A stretch of 64,000 bases of DNA from Cervus elaphus (Eukaryota; Chordata; Mammalia; Artiodactyla; Cervidae): assembly GCF_910594005.1 (NCBI RefSeq), contig NC_057820.1, positions 1,493,001-1,557,000 on the forward strand, given 5' to 3'. Below the pieces are notes generated by a model, which was given only the letters and a program-made list of their open reading frames with translations, was not told the DNA's origin and did no database searches. A program made the position numbers and the translations under genes. Below, piece by piece: positions 35,101 through 49,000 of this stretch (its first letter is position 1; the number at the start of each line of letters is the position of its first letter).

Positions 35101-38100
35101 CAGAGTGGAGCTCCGCGGTTTGAGCCGGGAGGCCTCAGCGCGGGTAGCGCTGACTCAGGGCGTCCCTCGTCCCTCGAGCGAGCTCTGCTGACTCACCGCT
35201 CCAGGCTTCCCCTGACAAAGGCGGGGAGTTAGAGGGGCGGGGGGCGGGGCTGCCGCCCAGCTGGGGCTCGCGCCCTCTGTGTGGGCACAGCCAGGGGTTC
35301 AGGGGAGCCTGAGAGGGAAAAAGAGGCAGGGTCCTGGCTCCTGAGACCCGAGCCGACCTGAGTGAGGCCGCCCCTCCCCTCCTGGTTGTGCTGCGAGGCG
35401 AGGAGCCCCGCCCTGTGCCCACCTGCCCGCGGCCCCCCACGGAGGCAGGGCGGCCCACCCGGGTGACCCTGGAGCCACGGAGGGGCAGTAAGCACCGGTG
35501 CGCGATCCTGCGGGGTGAGGGACCACGGGTGACCCTGGGGGGTGGCTGGGGTGCCTCCCGGGTCTGGTGACATCTGAGCCAAGGCCTGATGGGCATGGGG
35601 AGCAAGCGTGCAGGGCAGAGCCCTGCAGGCGGAGGGCACAGCCTGCCTTGATTGGGGGCTCGCCAGCGCCGCGGGACTGCAGCCCGGTGGGCGGGGCCTC
35701 GTGGGGGCGGGGCCTCGGAAGGACTCCTCCTAGAGGGTTCCATCAAGCACAGGCGCCATCAGACTTTCCTTTACAAAGACTTGCTGGGTGACCGCTGAGG
35801 AGGGGCCGAAGGAGGTGCGGGACAGTGGCTGGGACCCTGTGGATGGGACGCTGGGGAGAGCGTCACAGGGAAACAGGGCGTAGTGCTTACGGAGACGGGA
35901 GGGCCCTCCCACAATCAAAATCTGCTTGCGTTCGTCCTGACGGTGTGTAAGGTCACCCAGAGGCGAGTGCAGGTAACGGAGCGGAGGAGCCGAGATGGAG
36001 CCTGTGAGCCGAGGTCGGAGGTCAGAGGAGGGTGTTGTTGCCCCATCAGCTGCGGTTCCCGCAGGAGCCCAGAAGCCGCTCCAGGCGCCAGAGGGGCGGC
36101 AGAGTCAGTGTCTGAGCGCCCCTGCCAAGGCAGGAGGGGGACGACCCCCCTGCCGCCCATCACTCCTGCCCGTGTGCCTCAGCAGCTGAACCTGACTCCA
36201 CCCAGGACTCCTGGACCCCCAAGCAGGGCGGCTGGAGAGGGCTGCTCTCAGGACTCCAGCCCCCGGGGTGCGGAGGCCGGGAGGGAGTAAGAACAGACAC
36301 CCCACTCACATGCTGGGGGCTGGGGCTCCTGGAAGTCCAAGTTCATCTCAGACCCCTCGGATGGCCTCCTTACTCTGTTGTTCTCTTAGCATAAAAACAA
36401 GGGAGGAAACCACAGAGGAAAAGGCAGATTAGACCTCAAAACAAAGCAGAGCTTCTATAATCCATATGTCAAAAAAAAGTGTGCACAAAGTTAAAAGGCA
36501 AATTACAAGCTTATAACAAATAGCTGTCACACTAATGGGCATGTTGATTCTCTCAATCTATGAAGAGCTCCTATAAACGATTGGGAAAAATAATATCCCA
36601 ATAGAAAAAGGTAGCCAAGAATATTAATTGATAATTCACAGAAGAGAAATACAAGTAAATGTCCAGTAAACGACGTATGAAAATCTCATTGACAGTAAAA
36701 GTTTAGGACGTCCCTAGTGGCACAGTGAATAAGAATCCGGCATTAAGTTTTTTGCCATCTCACTGTAAGTCTTCCAGGAGCATCATGGAAATGACTGCAT
36801 CCCACTCACCTGCAGCATGGAGAGCTTGCATCTGACTCCCTGCGTTGACATTCAGGATGTTAACATTTTCGCCGCTGCACATGCCGTTGCCCTGAGCGTC
36901 TCCTTTGTGGATATTTTCTGCCTTTTGTCTGGTTTCCTTAGAGTCCCAGAAGTGTGGTTACTGGGTTAAAGTGTGTGGGAAATACAAGACCCTTGAAACA
37001 TATTTCCAAATTGCTTTCAGGAAAGACACTCCAGCCCCATCCCCAGGAGGCCTGCTCACTGTTATGTTGGCAACAGTGAGTGCTAAGTCGCTCAGTCATG
37101 TCTGATTCTTTTGCGACCCCTTGGGCTGCAGCCTGCCAGGCTCCTCTGTCCCTGGTATTCTCCAGGCAAGAATAAGGGAGCGGGTTGCCGTGCCCTCCTC
37201 CAGGGGATCTTCCTGACCCAGGGAAGGAACCGGTGTCTCTTAGGTCTCCTGCATTTGCAGATGTGTTCTTCACCACTCCTCCACCTGGGAAATGCTGCTG
37301 GCAACAGTAGATGTTCTTTTTTTCTTATTGTCGAAACTTAGTTTTTTGAATACTTAAGCCATGACACGCACAGGTTACAAAACCCAACACGTTTCAGAGT
37401 AAATGGAGAGGAGTCTCTGCTGACACTAATTCCCTCTGCCAGAGATTTTCCTTGCTTGGTTATTGTTTGTTTGTTTTTGAGGGGAGGTAATTTTTAAAAT
37501 CATTCATTTGAAAAACTTCATAGGAGCTTGCTCTTTTTTTTTATTGTGGTGAAATACACGTGACATAGAATTTACCATCTTAGCCATTCTTAGGTGTATG
37601 ATGCAATACAATTCAGTGGGTTAAGTATGTTCGCATGTGAATATCACCACCGTCTGTCTCCAGAACCTTCTCACCTTCGCAAATGGCAACTCTGCGTCAA
37701 ATAACAGTTCCCACCCTCTCTCCATCCCCACATCACACCCCACACACCTTTCTACTTCCTGTCCTGGGAATCTGACTCCTCACATAGGCAGAATCACACA
37801 GGGCTTTTCCTTCGGGGTTGTTTTCTGTGTTTATTTCCGTCTCTGCCCCCCTCACAGTCTCCGCCCAGGGACCAACTCCTGGGGGAGGACCTGCAGGGTC
37901 AGAAGGTTGGTCAGGGGCTCCCCACTGTAGGGCGCTGGGGCCCCCACGTCTGGAGGCGCTGCCCCCTCCCCGGGCTGTTTCTCCTCCAGACACTGAGCCC
38001 CCAGAAGCAGGCGTTCATCATGGAGATCCTGTCGGGGTGTCTGGAGTACCGCAAGCTGCTGACCATCGTGGTGGACGCCTTCTATGTGCGGGAAGGCCGG

Positions 38101-41100
38101 CTCTGCCTGCGGGCTGACTACAGCCTCTTTGAGGGTAGGTGCCTGTGGCCAGCCGTGGTCGGGGGAGCCCACGGGTCCCTGCGGGCCAGATCCCCGCAGA
38201 CCCTCAATAGTGACCGAGCCCCTCCCCCAGCAGGCCTCCGAGGTCCTCAGCCTCCCTTCCCTCCCTGGACCCTCCCGGCTGCCGGAGCGTGGGCGGCCAG
38301 GGGGCTGTGTTTCCCCCCTCACTGACGTGGAGACAGACTCCAGGCATGCTGACCGCCAGGCCCCAGGAGGCAGGCCTCCGCAGGCCTCAGAGGGAGGGCT
38401 GGTCTGGCTGGGAGAGGTGGCCCTGGAGGCCAGTCTGTGTGACAGGATGGGTCTTCATCATCAGCTGAGTTCCTGGCCCCACGGCCCTGAGGACCACGTG
38501 CAGAGCCGGCGTTCTGGCTGTACTCTGGACGGTCCCAGAGGGGATTCAGTAGAAGGAGGCGTTTGGGGACTTCCCTGGCAGTCCAGTGGTTCAGACTCTG
38601 GGCTGCCAATGAAGGGGCCATGGGTTCGATCCCTGGTCAGGGAACTAAGATCCCACATGCTGTGCAGTGCTGCCTTCATGGGGTGTGGTGGCAACGTGGG
38701 CAGACTGGCCAGTGTCCGAGTGGGGGAAGGTGGTCCAGCCCTTGGGCCTCGATGGACCTGCCTGGGAGAGAGGGGTCCGGACTGCAGGGAGCTCAGAGAC
38801 AGAGGTTGGGGAGTGCCCGATGCCAGGGCCGGAGCTGGGCTGCTGGCCCCCCATCCCCTAGTCCAGCGGCTTCCAGTCTCGGAATTCACAAACTGAAAAG
38901 CAAGATGGTTTTACGTTTACCCCAGAAGTTTTGGAATTTCTGGAAATGTATCCAATGAGCTACAATGATCTGGAAGTGCTTGAAGCCCTGGAACCCTTCC
39001 CCCCTACCCCACCCCCACTCCCGTCGCTTGTGCTGTTGTATCAGGCTGTCATTTTCATGTGGACCCGATGGAGCCGGCGCCTCTGGCCACACGGCCCGAG
39101 GGAGGCGGCGCCCTGGGCTCTGTTCGCTGCCCCTGTCGGGCCCTTAGCCCCTGGTGCCTCTCCCAGGATCAAACGCCCCGGGCGGGGACCCCAGCGTCCT
39201 GCTCCCATGCCCACGCCCTCTTCCCCCAGTGATCTGCTACTTGGCCACGTTCCAGCTGGAGGAGCTCGGCTTTCAGCTCTTCTGTGACGTCCTGCGGTCC
39301 CAGCCGGTCCACAAGGTGTGCAAGGTAAGCCCCCCCACCCCCAGCCCCAAGTTCTGTTCTCAGACCCCGGCCCCTGCCCCGCCTTGCTGCAAATGTGCCC
39401 TTTTCAGGCCTGGGGAGTCTGGTTTCTGCTCCTCGCGGTCCGGCGGGTGGTCGCTGCTGGATGTGAGCTGTTAAGTCGAGACAAGGCGTCCTTGCCCGTT
39501 CATAGTCTGGGCCTCTGGAACCTTCCCAGCCCTAGGCAGCCTCTCCTCCCTGCAGGAGGGGCTGTGCGGCTTTGGGGGGTCAGGGAGGGCGCAGTCTGGA
39601 GCAGGTCCTGAGGGGTGGCAGCCTTTGAGAGGGCGCCTGCAGGAGCCTACCCCCTGCCCCCCCTAGGCCGTCTCTGTGGCCGCCTGTTCACTTGGGCAGA
39701 AAGCTCGGGATGCCCAGGGCCTCAGGGCCAGCAGGACCATGAATGGGCCTCAGGCCCGCTGCCCTCTGCCAGCCACTCCCATGGAGCATTTGCTGTGGGC
39801 CCGGCTTCCTCTGCGAGCAGTTCTTGGTCTGCTCTCACAGGGAATGGGCGAGGTCACTCCTACAAGCACTCATCCCACAGTTGAGGAAACTGAGGCAGAG
39901 AGTTTCGGTAACTAACTCGACGTCACACAGCAGCTGAGCGGCAGAGCCGGTTCTTGGGCCAGGCTTTCCACCGCTGGCTGGCTCCTCCCTACTTGGCTTG
40001 GCGGCAGGGGGCAGCCCCCAGACCAGGATAATGACTCCCCAGAGAAGAGAGGGACAGCTGAGGCCCCAGGAGTGCTTTGCGGCCCCTCTGGAGGGAAGCC
40101 GCAGGCGCTGCGGGGGCAGCCCTGGAGCGGGAGGGGAGGTGCGGGGCGGGGGAAGGGAGGTGGGAGCCGGGACACTCCTGGGACCACCGCCCCAGAGATC
40201 TGCACCCGCCCCCCCAGCAGGTGAGCGAGGCAGCACATTCAGTGACTGTGTTCCTGTCCACGTATAAACATGAGTAATGCACGGTGCATGGATGTTTCCA
40301 TAGTCACCGTAAGCAAGGGCTTCATTTCATGACAGCATTTTCTGAGCGATATTCAGAGACGCCCAGGGCCAGCTTCCCGGCTGGAGCCCCCGCACTTGGT
40401 TCACACTCTGCTGTCAGTCTTGAAATTCTTAATAATTGTTGAGCAAAAGGCCCACGTGTCAGCCTGCCCCGGGGCGGGGCGGGGGCGGGGTCCTGCAGCG
40501 GTGGCACCGACCCCCGCAGTAGGCTTGGCCTCCGGCCGGTGCCTACAACCAGCACACCCCCTCCGGTGAGGCTTCCTTTCGGAGAGCCCCCCTCCACCGG
40601 GAGCGGTGTGTCCCCAGATGGGGGTGAGAGGAGGAGGGGGCCCAGGGGTGGAGCGGTGGGCCCCAGGAGCAGTGGTCTGGGAGGAGAAATTGTGGAGACC
40701 CCAGTGCCCCAACCATAGGGACTTGACTGCCTCCTTCATCAGGAAGTGGGAACAGGAGCTAAAAGATGGAGGGAACACCGGGAGGGGGTAGGCGAGGGGC
40801 TGAGACAGCCTCCGCGTGGCCCAGGGGGTAGGCAGAGGCCCCCAGGGCTCGGGGCACGGGGGAGCAGGGGCCAGGCTGCTGCTGTGGAAGCTGTGGAAGG
40901 CTCTAGAAGGACCCCTGGCAGCTAGCTGCTCCCTGAGGAAGGGCATGGAGGGCTGAGCAGAAGGAGGAGGGGTGGACATGCCTGTGGGGGCAGTGAGCCC
41001 CCCACGGAGGCAGCAGCGGGCGACCAGAGGCCCTGGCCCTGCCCCCTGCCCACCACCACCACCCCCCCTCGGGCATCAGGGCCGAGGGCCTGCCCAGCCC

Positions 41101-43016
41101 CCACCCAACCACAGCCGGTGGGGAGGACGGGGTGGGGGCATTTATGCAGACCCACGGGGTGCAGGGGTTGAAGCCCAGGGCCCACAGCCGACAGGGACCC
41201 TGCTGGCGAACACAGGGGCCCAGGCAAGCGACGGGCAGCTCCCCAGGCCCACAGGAGGGGGCAGGCCAGCGGGGCTGGATGCCTGCCTGCGGCCGGCTGA
41301 GGTCTCCTGGGGGTGCGCCAGCCACAGCTGCCGCCCCAGCACTGACTCCCCGCTGGGGGGCTCCAGGGGGTTTCGCTCTCACCGAGTGGGTCTGGCCCCC
41401 GCGGCTCCCTCTTCCCTCAGTTCCTCGGGTTCCTCTTCAACCCCTTGAACCTCAGCTCATGGATCAAGGACGAGTGGAGCCTTGTCTACGAGACGTCCCA
41501 CGTGAAGGAGAACTGGATCGACCCCCTGATGAGGTGGGCAGCGCCGGGGTCTCACCCCAGGGCGGGGCGTCCACGCAGGCCGCCAGCTCGTGGCCGGGGA
41601 GTAGGGGGCCTGCATCGCTTCCCCAGCTGCCCCCAGGGCGCCCCTCCTGGGCTCGTCACCCCAAAGCTGTCCCCACCACCTGCTACAACCTCCCCCACCA
41701 GGCTCGGGCCAATGCTGGCCAGGCTGGCGCAGGCCAGGACCCGCAGGCGAAAGGACCTCCAGTGGGCCTGCCGGGGCCAGCGTGCAGCTGCCACCCCCAG
41801 CTGGCCCCCTCTGCCAGGGCCGGGGAGCCACCTTGTCTTCCTGGGGACGGGCTGACAGGTGGTTCTGGCAGCGGCAGACCCCTCGGGTGCCGGCCGGGTA
41901 CAGGAGGCCCCGGCCCTGAGCAGCGGGGGAAGGGCCTCACTCCCGCCTGGCTGGACTTGCTGCCAGCGCCCAGTGCGGAGAGCTGCTCCCAGCTGCCTAG
42001 ACCTACAGACCCTGCGGCACCACCCACCACCCCGTCTGCAGCCTTCCCCGCCCGCCCTGTGAGCAGCTCCCTTCCCCAGCTGCTCCCCCACCCCGGGACC
42101 CCACTCCTACTGGCCCTCAGACACGCCCTTCCTCCTTCTGGTGACCTTGGACCTCAAGCTGGGGCAGGAAAGATTCAAACCAAGCAGTCTCCCTGGGAGG
42201 CATCACCCACTGTCTACATAGGCGATGGCCAGCAGTGCCCACTGGTGTGAGGAGGCATGGGGGGGGAGCCCAACTTCGGGGGGCAGCCCACCAGGGCCCT
42301 TCCAGAACCCCTGGTCCAAGGCACCCCCACCTCTAGACTCCTCCCCTGCCTCAACCCCTCCTTCAGTCTCCTCTCCGCCTGTCATGGCGGTGCAGCTCCA
42401 GGGACCCTGATTTTGAATCGCCCGCTTGCTCCCCGCTCACGGCCCCTCCCCCTGTGCCGAGGGGCCGTCCCCTTACTGACCTGCACAGGCAGCCCCCCCC
42501 AAGCCGCTGCTCCCACCTTTGCCTTTGAGGTGGCAGCCGGAAGTCCAGGAGCTGATCGACCAGCTGCAGGGGGAGCTGACCAGCCAGCCCTCTCCTCCAA
42601 AGAGCAAGGCCAAGGTCACAGAGCCCAAGGAGTTCAGCCTGACCACCCCCAGGCCCCGCGCCATCCCCGTGCCTGAGCTGGTCCCCAAGGTGGCCAAGAC
42701 CAGACCGGTAAGTGGAGCCGGTCTCCGTGGGCCCGACCCGTGAAGGCAGGGAGAGTGGGCCGTGTAGGCCGGGGCGGAGCTGGGTTCTTCCAGGGCTGAG
42801 GGCGCATGGGCCAGACCAGGAGCATTCGATGCCCCCACCACCCTGTCTCACCCAGAGAGGGAAGCCCAGCTGACCCAGAGCCTGCCCAGGGGAGTGGGCG
42901 CCCAGGGAGTGAGGTCTGGTCAGTAGGCGTGGAGTGAAGCTGGTGGCCACAGGGCCCTTGGCACTTGGCACTCAGAGCCCTCTTTAACCCTGTTGGTATG
43001 CACCTCTCCCTCCCCA

Positions 43017-43077
<61 letters not shown>

Positions 43078-46000
43078 CGCGCAGGCTTTCCCCACCTCGG
43101 GGTCTCTGCCTCTCTATTCCATCTGCCTAGACCCTTTTTCACTGCCTCCCCCTGCCCTGTGTTGCTGACGTCTCTCAGTCAAGATGCTTCTTATTACAAG
43201 GAAAAAGAGATCAGTCTGGCTTAGACAATAGAGAACTAGCCGACTCTCACGGCTGAAGTAGGATCGGCTTCAGGCATAGTTTGATCAGGGTGCTGGAGCT
43301 GCCTCTTTGTGACTCTTTCCCCTCGTCCCCTCTGAGGGTCGGCTTGATCTTTGGGCTGACTTCCCTCATGGTAGCCAAACATCCAGGCCTCATGCCCACA
43401 ACTCACTGTCCAGGGCATGAGAGGACATCTAGGGCCAAGAATTCTGTGACAGTATGATTAGACCAACGGGGGTTGCATGTCTGCCCTTAACCTGATCACC
43501 ATGACTGGGAGTGCAGTGTTCTGACAGGTCTTGGGCCCCACCCTGAGCACCTGTGAGGGATTCGGCTTCCCAGAACCAATCGCATCCCCCAGCAGAACTA
43601 AGGAGTACATGAAGGGTGAAGGGATGGTGCTGCAAAGTCCCAGGGCCCCAGTCCACTCCCACCACGTGTCGGGTCTCCTTACAGCCTCTTCCCTGAGAGG
43701 CTTTCCATGGACCCCTCGCCTCTATCAGCTCTCTCAATTTCCTTTTCGTTGATCCAGATCCTTTTCTTCACATCAATTCGTTTTTATGGTTTTTATTAGT
43801 CTTATTAGTTTTCGTGGTGCGGCTTGTCACCTCGGTCTCCCTTCCGCTGCCCGCCCTCCCCCCCCCCACCCCAGGTCCCCAGGAGCACCTACCAGCCGCC
43901 CAAGGAGCAGCGGCTGCTGGAGATGACCAAGAGATACAACCGCTGGAAGGCCGAGGTGGGCGGGCTGCACACGGAGACCCCCATGGGGGTGCCGGGGAGG
44001 GAGGAGGGGAGGGGCGGCGAGCCGGCCTGTGCGTCTGTGGCCTGGGGACCGCGTGGCGGCCGGCGGGGCTGGAGCCGTCTGTCCCTGCGCAGGAGCTGCT
44101 GCTGCGGGCTAACATCGAGGAGCTGCGGTGCGCGGTGCCCAGGAGCCGCGGGGAGCCCCAGCTGCAGGTGACGCCCGCCCCCGCCCCCACGCCCTGGGCG
44201 GGGCTTCACGGACAGGCCCCTCCCTGTGCCACGGAGAGGCCCACGGGAGGGCGGGGCCCCGAGACGCCGGCCGCGTGCGGTCCGGGCCAGCAGGGGCAAC
44301 CTCGCCGTCTCCGGCTGCTTCCAGGTTTTCCCACAGTTAGCATTTAACATTTCTGTAAGAAAAACCCCAAGATGTGTTTGTCAATAAAGAAAGTCAGGGA
44401 GCTGGGCCGGGAGGCCCCAGGCTGGGTGGACTCTGAGCGGTGCTCCCTTGGGAGAGGTTGGCCTATTTCCCCCCCCCCCCAACCACCACCACAGTGGACT
44501 CACCCGGGTGGCTGCGGATGGACCAGAGGTGAGCCTCCCCCGGCAGTGGGGGCAGGCCAGGGGACTGGGCACCCTGCCCGGGAGCAGCGTGCCCGGGTGT
44601 CACGGCCGGGTGCTTGTGTGGGGGCTGCCTCTCACCAGCTGCTGTGCCGTGGACCAACGTACCCACCCTGAGGGGGTCAGCAGAGCAGAAGGCCGGGCAG
44701 GGAGCAGCCGGGCCGTCCTGGGGCGGCCCCGGGGCCGCCGGGAGAGGGCCCCTGAGCCTGCAGGCTCTAGCCCCCTGTCTGGGAACCGCGGTCCCCGGCC
44801 GGCACACCGGCCCCAAACCCTCCCTACCCGCCCGGGCGGCTGGAGGGCCCTAGAGGAACCTGCCCAGGGGCCCCACGCGGGGCGAACTGGGCAGAGGGGA
44901 GTGGGCCAGGCCTCCCCGGGGTGCATTTGGGGGCATCCGTGGGCACAGGTGCCAGGCCCTGACTCCTGCAGGACTCCAAGAAGAAGCCGCGGCTCCGGCT
45001 CCCACCTCGTATCCTCAAGAGCCAGAAACTGACCTTCTACACGGTGAGCGGTGCTCCTGGGGCCTCTCCCCACGCGCCCGCCTCCGGGCCTGTCCCCCTG
45101 AGGAAATCCCGGCCCTTATGGCCGAGGGGAGCGCCGGACAGGGGGAGAGTATGGAGGGCAGAGGGGCAGGGGGGCACTGGCTGCTCCAAGGCCGCCCCCC
45201 ACCCCTGTCACAGCCCGCTCCCACCCTCTCCCGCAGCCTAACGACAACGCCCCGGTCAAGCTCAACACGGCCGCCATCCTGCGCGAAGGGGCCTTGTACC
45301 AGCGGCAGGTGGAGAAGGAGCTGCAGAGGTGGGGACTCGAGGGCCTCGGGCGCCCCTTAGGGGGTCCAGGGGTGGGGAGCGGCGGCGTCCCACCCGAACA
45401 GCTCCAGGGCTCGAGAAGGCCAGCGTCAGGGTCACGGCCGCAGCCAAGGAAGCTCGGCTCCACTCGGCGAGGAGATGGACAGACAGGAGGCGGCGGCTCA
45501 GGGAAACCCGGCCACCCCACACCTCCCTGAGGGGCCATCTCCTCCCGGGAGCCCTCTCCCCTAGACCGCCCCGGGTGCAGGCCCTGGTCTCACCCTGAGA
45601 GCTGGGCTGTGGAGGGAGCTTGGGTGTCTGACCGGCTGGATGAGAAGATGGACAGAGGGACAGAAGGCTGGCGGATGGACAGATGGGTGGGCGGGGGGTG
45701 GAGGACGGGCGGACACAGGTGAGCGGACAGACGAGTGGTTGAAGGGACGAGGAGGGAGACGCGGCCAGAGGGTGGGTGCACACGCAGGACCAGGGCAGGC
45801 GGGCAGTGTGGGGCCAGGCGTCCGGTGCAGAGCGGCTGCGCCCGTGAAGGCCACGCCCCCCGGGGGACCCTGGGCTCTGGGCGGGCCTCACGGGAGCCGC
45901 CAGCAGGCCCGCCGCCCCCTCTCCCCAGGGTGGACCGGCTCGTGGACGGGGCCGGGGACTTCTCCGAGTTCCTCGAGTGGCAGAGGCGGATGCAGGCGAA

Positions 46001-49000
46001 GGACCGGGAGGAGCAGCTGGCCGCGGGCGAGGTCCGCCGGCTGCGGGGGAAGCTGAGCCACGAGGAGGCGGCGCTGGCGCGGCAGCAGGTGGCGCAGGAG
46101 AAGAGGCGGACGGCAGAGCTGAAGAAGGAGGAGGTGACGGCGGTGGGGGGTGCGAGGCTGCCCGCGGTTGCTGACCCGGCCCTTTCCTCCTAAACCCACA
46201 GAACCGCGCTGGGTCCTGGAGCCCCACATGGCCCGGGCCAGGCGGGGGGCGGTGGGGGAGAGGCGCCTGGAGTCTGGGGTCAGCGGGCCTCAGTGGGCCG
46301 ACTGGCCAGCAACTCTGGTCCAGGCTGCCCCCCGCCCCTACTAGCAGGTCGATTGGTCCCCCCACCTACACATGGAGGGGAGACCGGAGATCTGAGGGAA
46401 ACTTCCAGGAGGCAGACATGTTTGCATAAGACGCGAGAGGGTATGTGGGTCGGCCATGTTTCCAGTTAGGATGCTCTGGACATCGCAGGAGACATGGCCT
46501 GGCTGGGGGCGCCCTGCCCATGTCCTGTCCAGGGGGCCTGGTGGGGGCCTGGACGAGGCAGGACCCTGCAGGGCCCAGGGACGCGACAGGAGCCCAGTCT
46601 CCTTAGATGTGCCACTAAGGGCCTGAGTCAGCAGGTATGCCCCAGGTTCACACGTAGCACTTCTCCTGGAAGACGCGTTTGTGTCTGTTCTTCACATTGC
46701 TGTTCAGTTGCACAGTCGTATCCAACTCTTTGGGACCCCATGGTCTGCAGCTCGCCAGGCTTCCCTGTGCTTCACTGTCTCTCAAAATTTGCTCAAACTC
46801 ATGTCTATGGAGTCAGTGCTGCCATCCAACCATCTCATCTTCTGTCGTCCCCTTCTCCTGCCTTCAGTCGTTCCCAGCATCAGGGTCTTTTCCAGTGAGT
46901 CAGTTCTTTGCATCAGGTGGCCAAAATATTGGAGCTTCAGCGTCAGCATCAGTCCTTGCAATGAGTAGTTAGGACTGATTTCCTTTACGATGAACTGGTT
47001 GGATCTCCTTGCTGTCCAAGGGACTCTCAAGAGTCTTCTCCCAACGCTTCACAGTCCGACAGCATCAAATCTTCAGCATTCAGTTTTCTTTACGGTCCAA
47101 CTCTCACTTCCATATCTGACTACTGGAAAAACCACACTTTTGACTAGATGGACCTTTGCTGGCAAAGTAATGTCTCTGCATTTTAGTATGCTATCTAGGT
47201 TGGTCATAGTTTTTCTTCCAAGGAGCAAGCATCTTTTAATTTCATGGCTGCAATCACCATCTGCAGTGATTTTGGAGCCCAAGAAAATACAGTCTGTCAC
47301 TGTTTCCATTGTTTCCCCATCAATTTGCCATGAAGTGATAGGACCAGATGCCATGATCTTTGTTTTTTGAATGTTGAGTTTCAAGCCAACTTTTTTACTC
47401 TCCTCTTTAACTTTCATCAAAAGGCTCTTTAGTTCCCCTTTGCTTTCTGCCTTAAGGGTGGTATCATCTACATATCTAAGGTTATTGATATTTCTCCTAG
47501 CAGTCTCGATTCCAGCTTGTGCTTCATCCAACCCAGCATGCTGCATGATGTACTCTGCATATAAGTTAAATAAGCAGGGTGACAATATACAGCCTTGACG
47601 TACTCCTTTCCCAGTTTTGAAATGTCTGTTATTCCATATCTGGTTCTAACGGTTGCTTCTTGACCTGCGTACAGATTCCTCAGGAGGCAGGTAAGGTGGT
47701 CTGATATTCCCATCTCTTAAAGAATTTTCCACAGTTTGTTATGATCTACGCAGTCAAAGGCTTTGGTGTAATCAATGAAGCAGAAGTAGATGTTTTTCTG
47801 GAATTCTCTTGCTTTTTCTATGATCCGACGGATGTTGGCAACTTGATCTCTGGTTCCTCTGCCGTTTCTAAAGCCAGCTTGAACATCTGGAAGTTCTCAG
47901 TTCATGTACTGTTGAAGCCTATATTGAAGAATTTTGAGCATCACTTTTCTAGCGTGTGAAATGAGTGCAATTGTGCAGTTGTTTGAACATTCTTTGGCAT
48001 TACCTTTCTTTGGGATAGGAATGAAAACTGATCTTTTCCAGTCCTGTGGCCACTGCTGTTTTCCAAATTTGCTGGTATTTTGAGGGCAGCACTTTCACAG
48101 CATCATCTTTTAGGATTTGAAATAGCTCAGCTTGTATTCCATCACCTCCACTAGCTTTGTGTGTGTGATGCTTCCTAAGCCCACTTGACTTAGGACTCCA
48201 GGATGTCTGGCTGTACGTGATCACACCACCATGGTGTGATCTGGGTCATTAAGATCTTTTCTGTGCTGTTCTTCTGTGTATTCTTGCCACCTCTTTTTCA
48301 TCTCTTCTGTTTCTGTTAGGTCCATACCATTTCTCTCCTTTATTGTGCCCATCTTTGCAGGAAATATATCTTAGTATCTCTAATTTTCTTTAAGAGCTGT
48401 CTAGTTGTATTGAATGTATGATTTACAAATACCATCTCCCATCCCATGTTTGTGGGTGCTCAGTCATGTCTGACTCTTTGCGATCCTATAAACTGTGGTA
48501 AAGTTTTTTTTACCGGCATTTTTTTTTTTTTACCTGCCTCAGCTGGTAAAGAATCTGCCTGCATTACAGGAGACCTGGGTTTGATCCCTGAGTTGGGAAG
48601 ATCCCCTGGAGAAGGGAACGGCTACCCTCTCCAATACTCTGGCCTGGAGAAGTCCATGGACTCTATAGTCCATGGGGTCGCAGAGAGTGGGACATGACTG
48701 AGCAACTTTCACTTACCTGTTAAGGAAAGTAACCCTTTAATTATAATATATTATTACAGGTATTTTGTTCCAGTTACTCATTTGGCTTCACTTGAATGAT
48801 GTGTTTTGGCCTTGCAAATGTATTTTCATGTCATCAAACTTATCAGTCTTCTCTTTCATTGTATCTGGATTTTGAATAGCAAGGAAGGTTTTTCCCATGC
48901 GCATGGTATGGAAGAATTCAGCCATATTTTCTTCTAGCATTTGTGTGGTTTTATTTTTAAATCTGGATCTCTATCCACTTGAAATTTATTCTCGTATGTG

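Larger units (their letters stand above)
29731..37989 (+). other. CFAP99: CFAP99 intron after coding exon 1
   Basis: This 8.3-kb phase-0 intron contains three BovA/Bov-tA SINEs, a (CA)n tract, a C tract at 34901 and L1 remnants, listed separately. The parts 29731-31108 and 32140-36390 are mostly unique GC-rich sequence with no exon that I can support. Confidence 0.8.

Noticed and set aside
41132..42250. A 372-codon plus-strand frame spanning CFAP99 exon 4
   Set aside because: It is in a different frame from the recognised exon, is low-complexity Pro/Gly/Ala, and crosses clear splice sites.
42491..42707. Acceptor at cacag or ggcag (42489/42492) for CFAP99 exon 5
   Set aside because: Both choices put the following sequence out of frame with the conserved WQPEVQELID block. 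One of them meets a stop codon.
45262..46365. A 367-codon minus-strand frame over CFAP99 exons 9-10
   Set aside because: It is the antisense shadow of GC-rich coding exons. It is proline/serine-rich with no family resemblance.
46690..48430. A functional reverse transcriptase gene or a retron-like system
   Set aside because: It is a frameshifted BovB LINE fragment lacking the endonuclease region. The sequence and repeat context are those of a dead retrotransposon.
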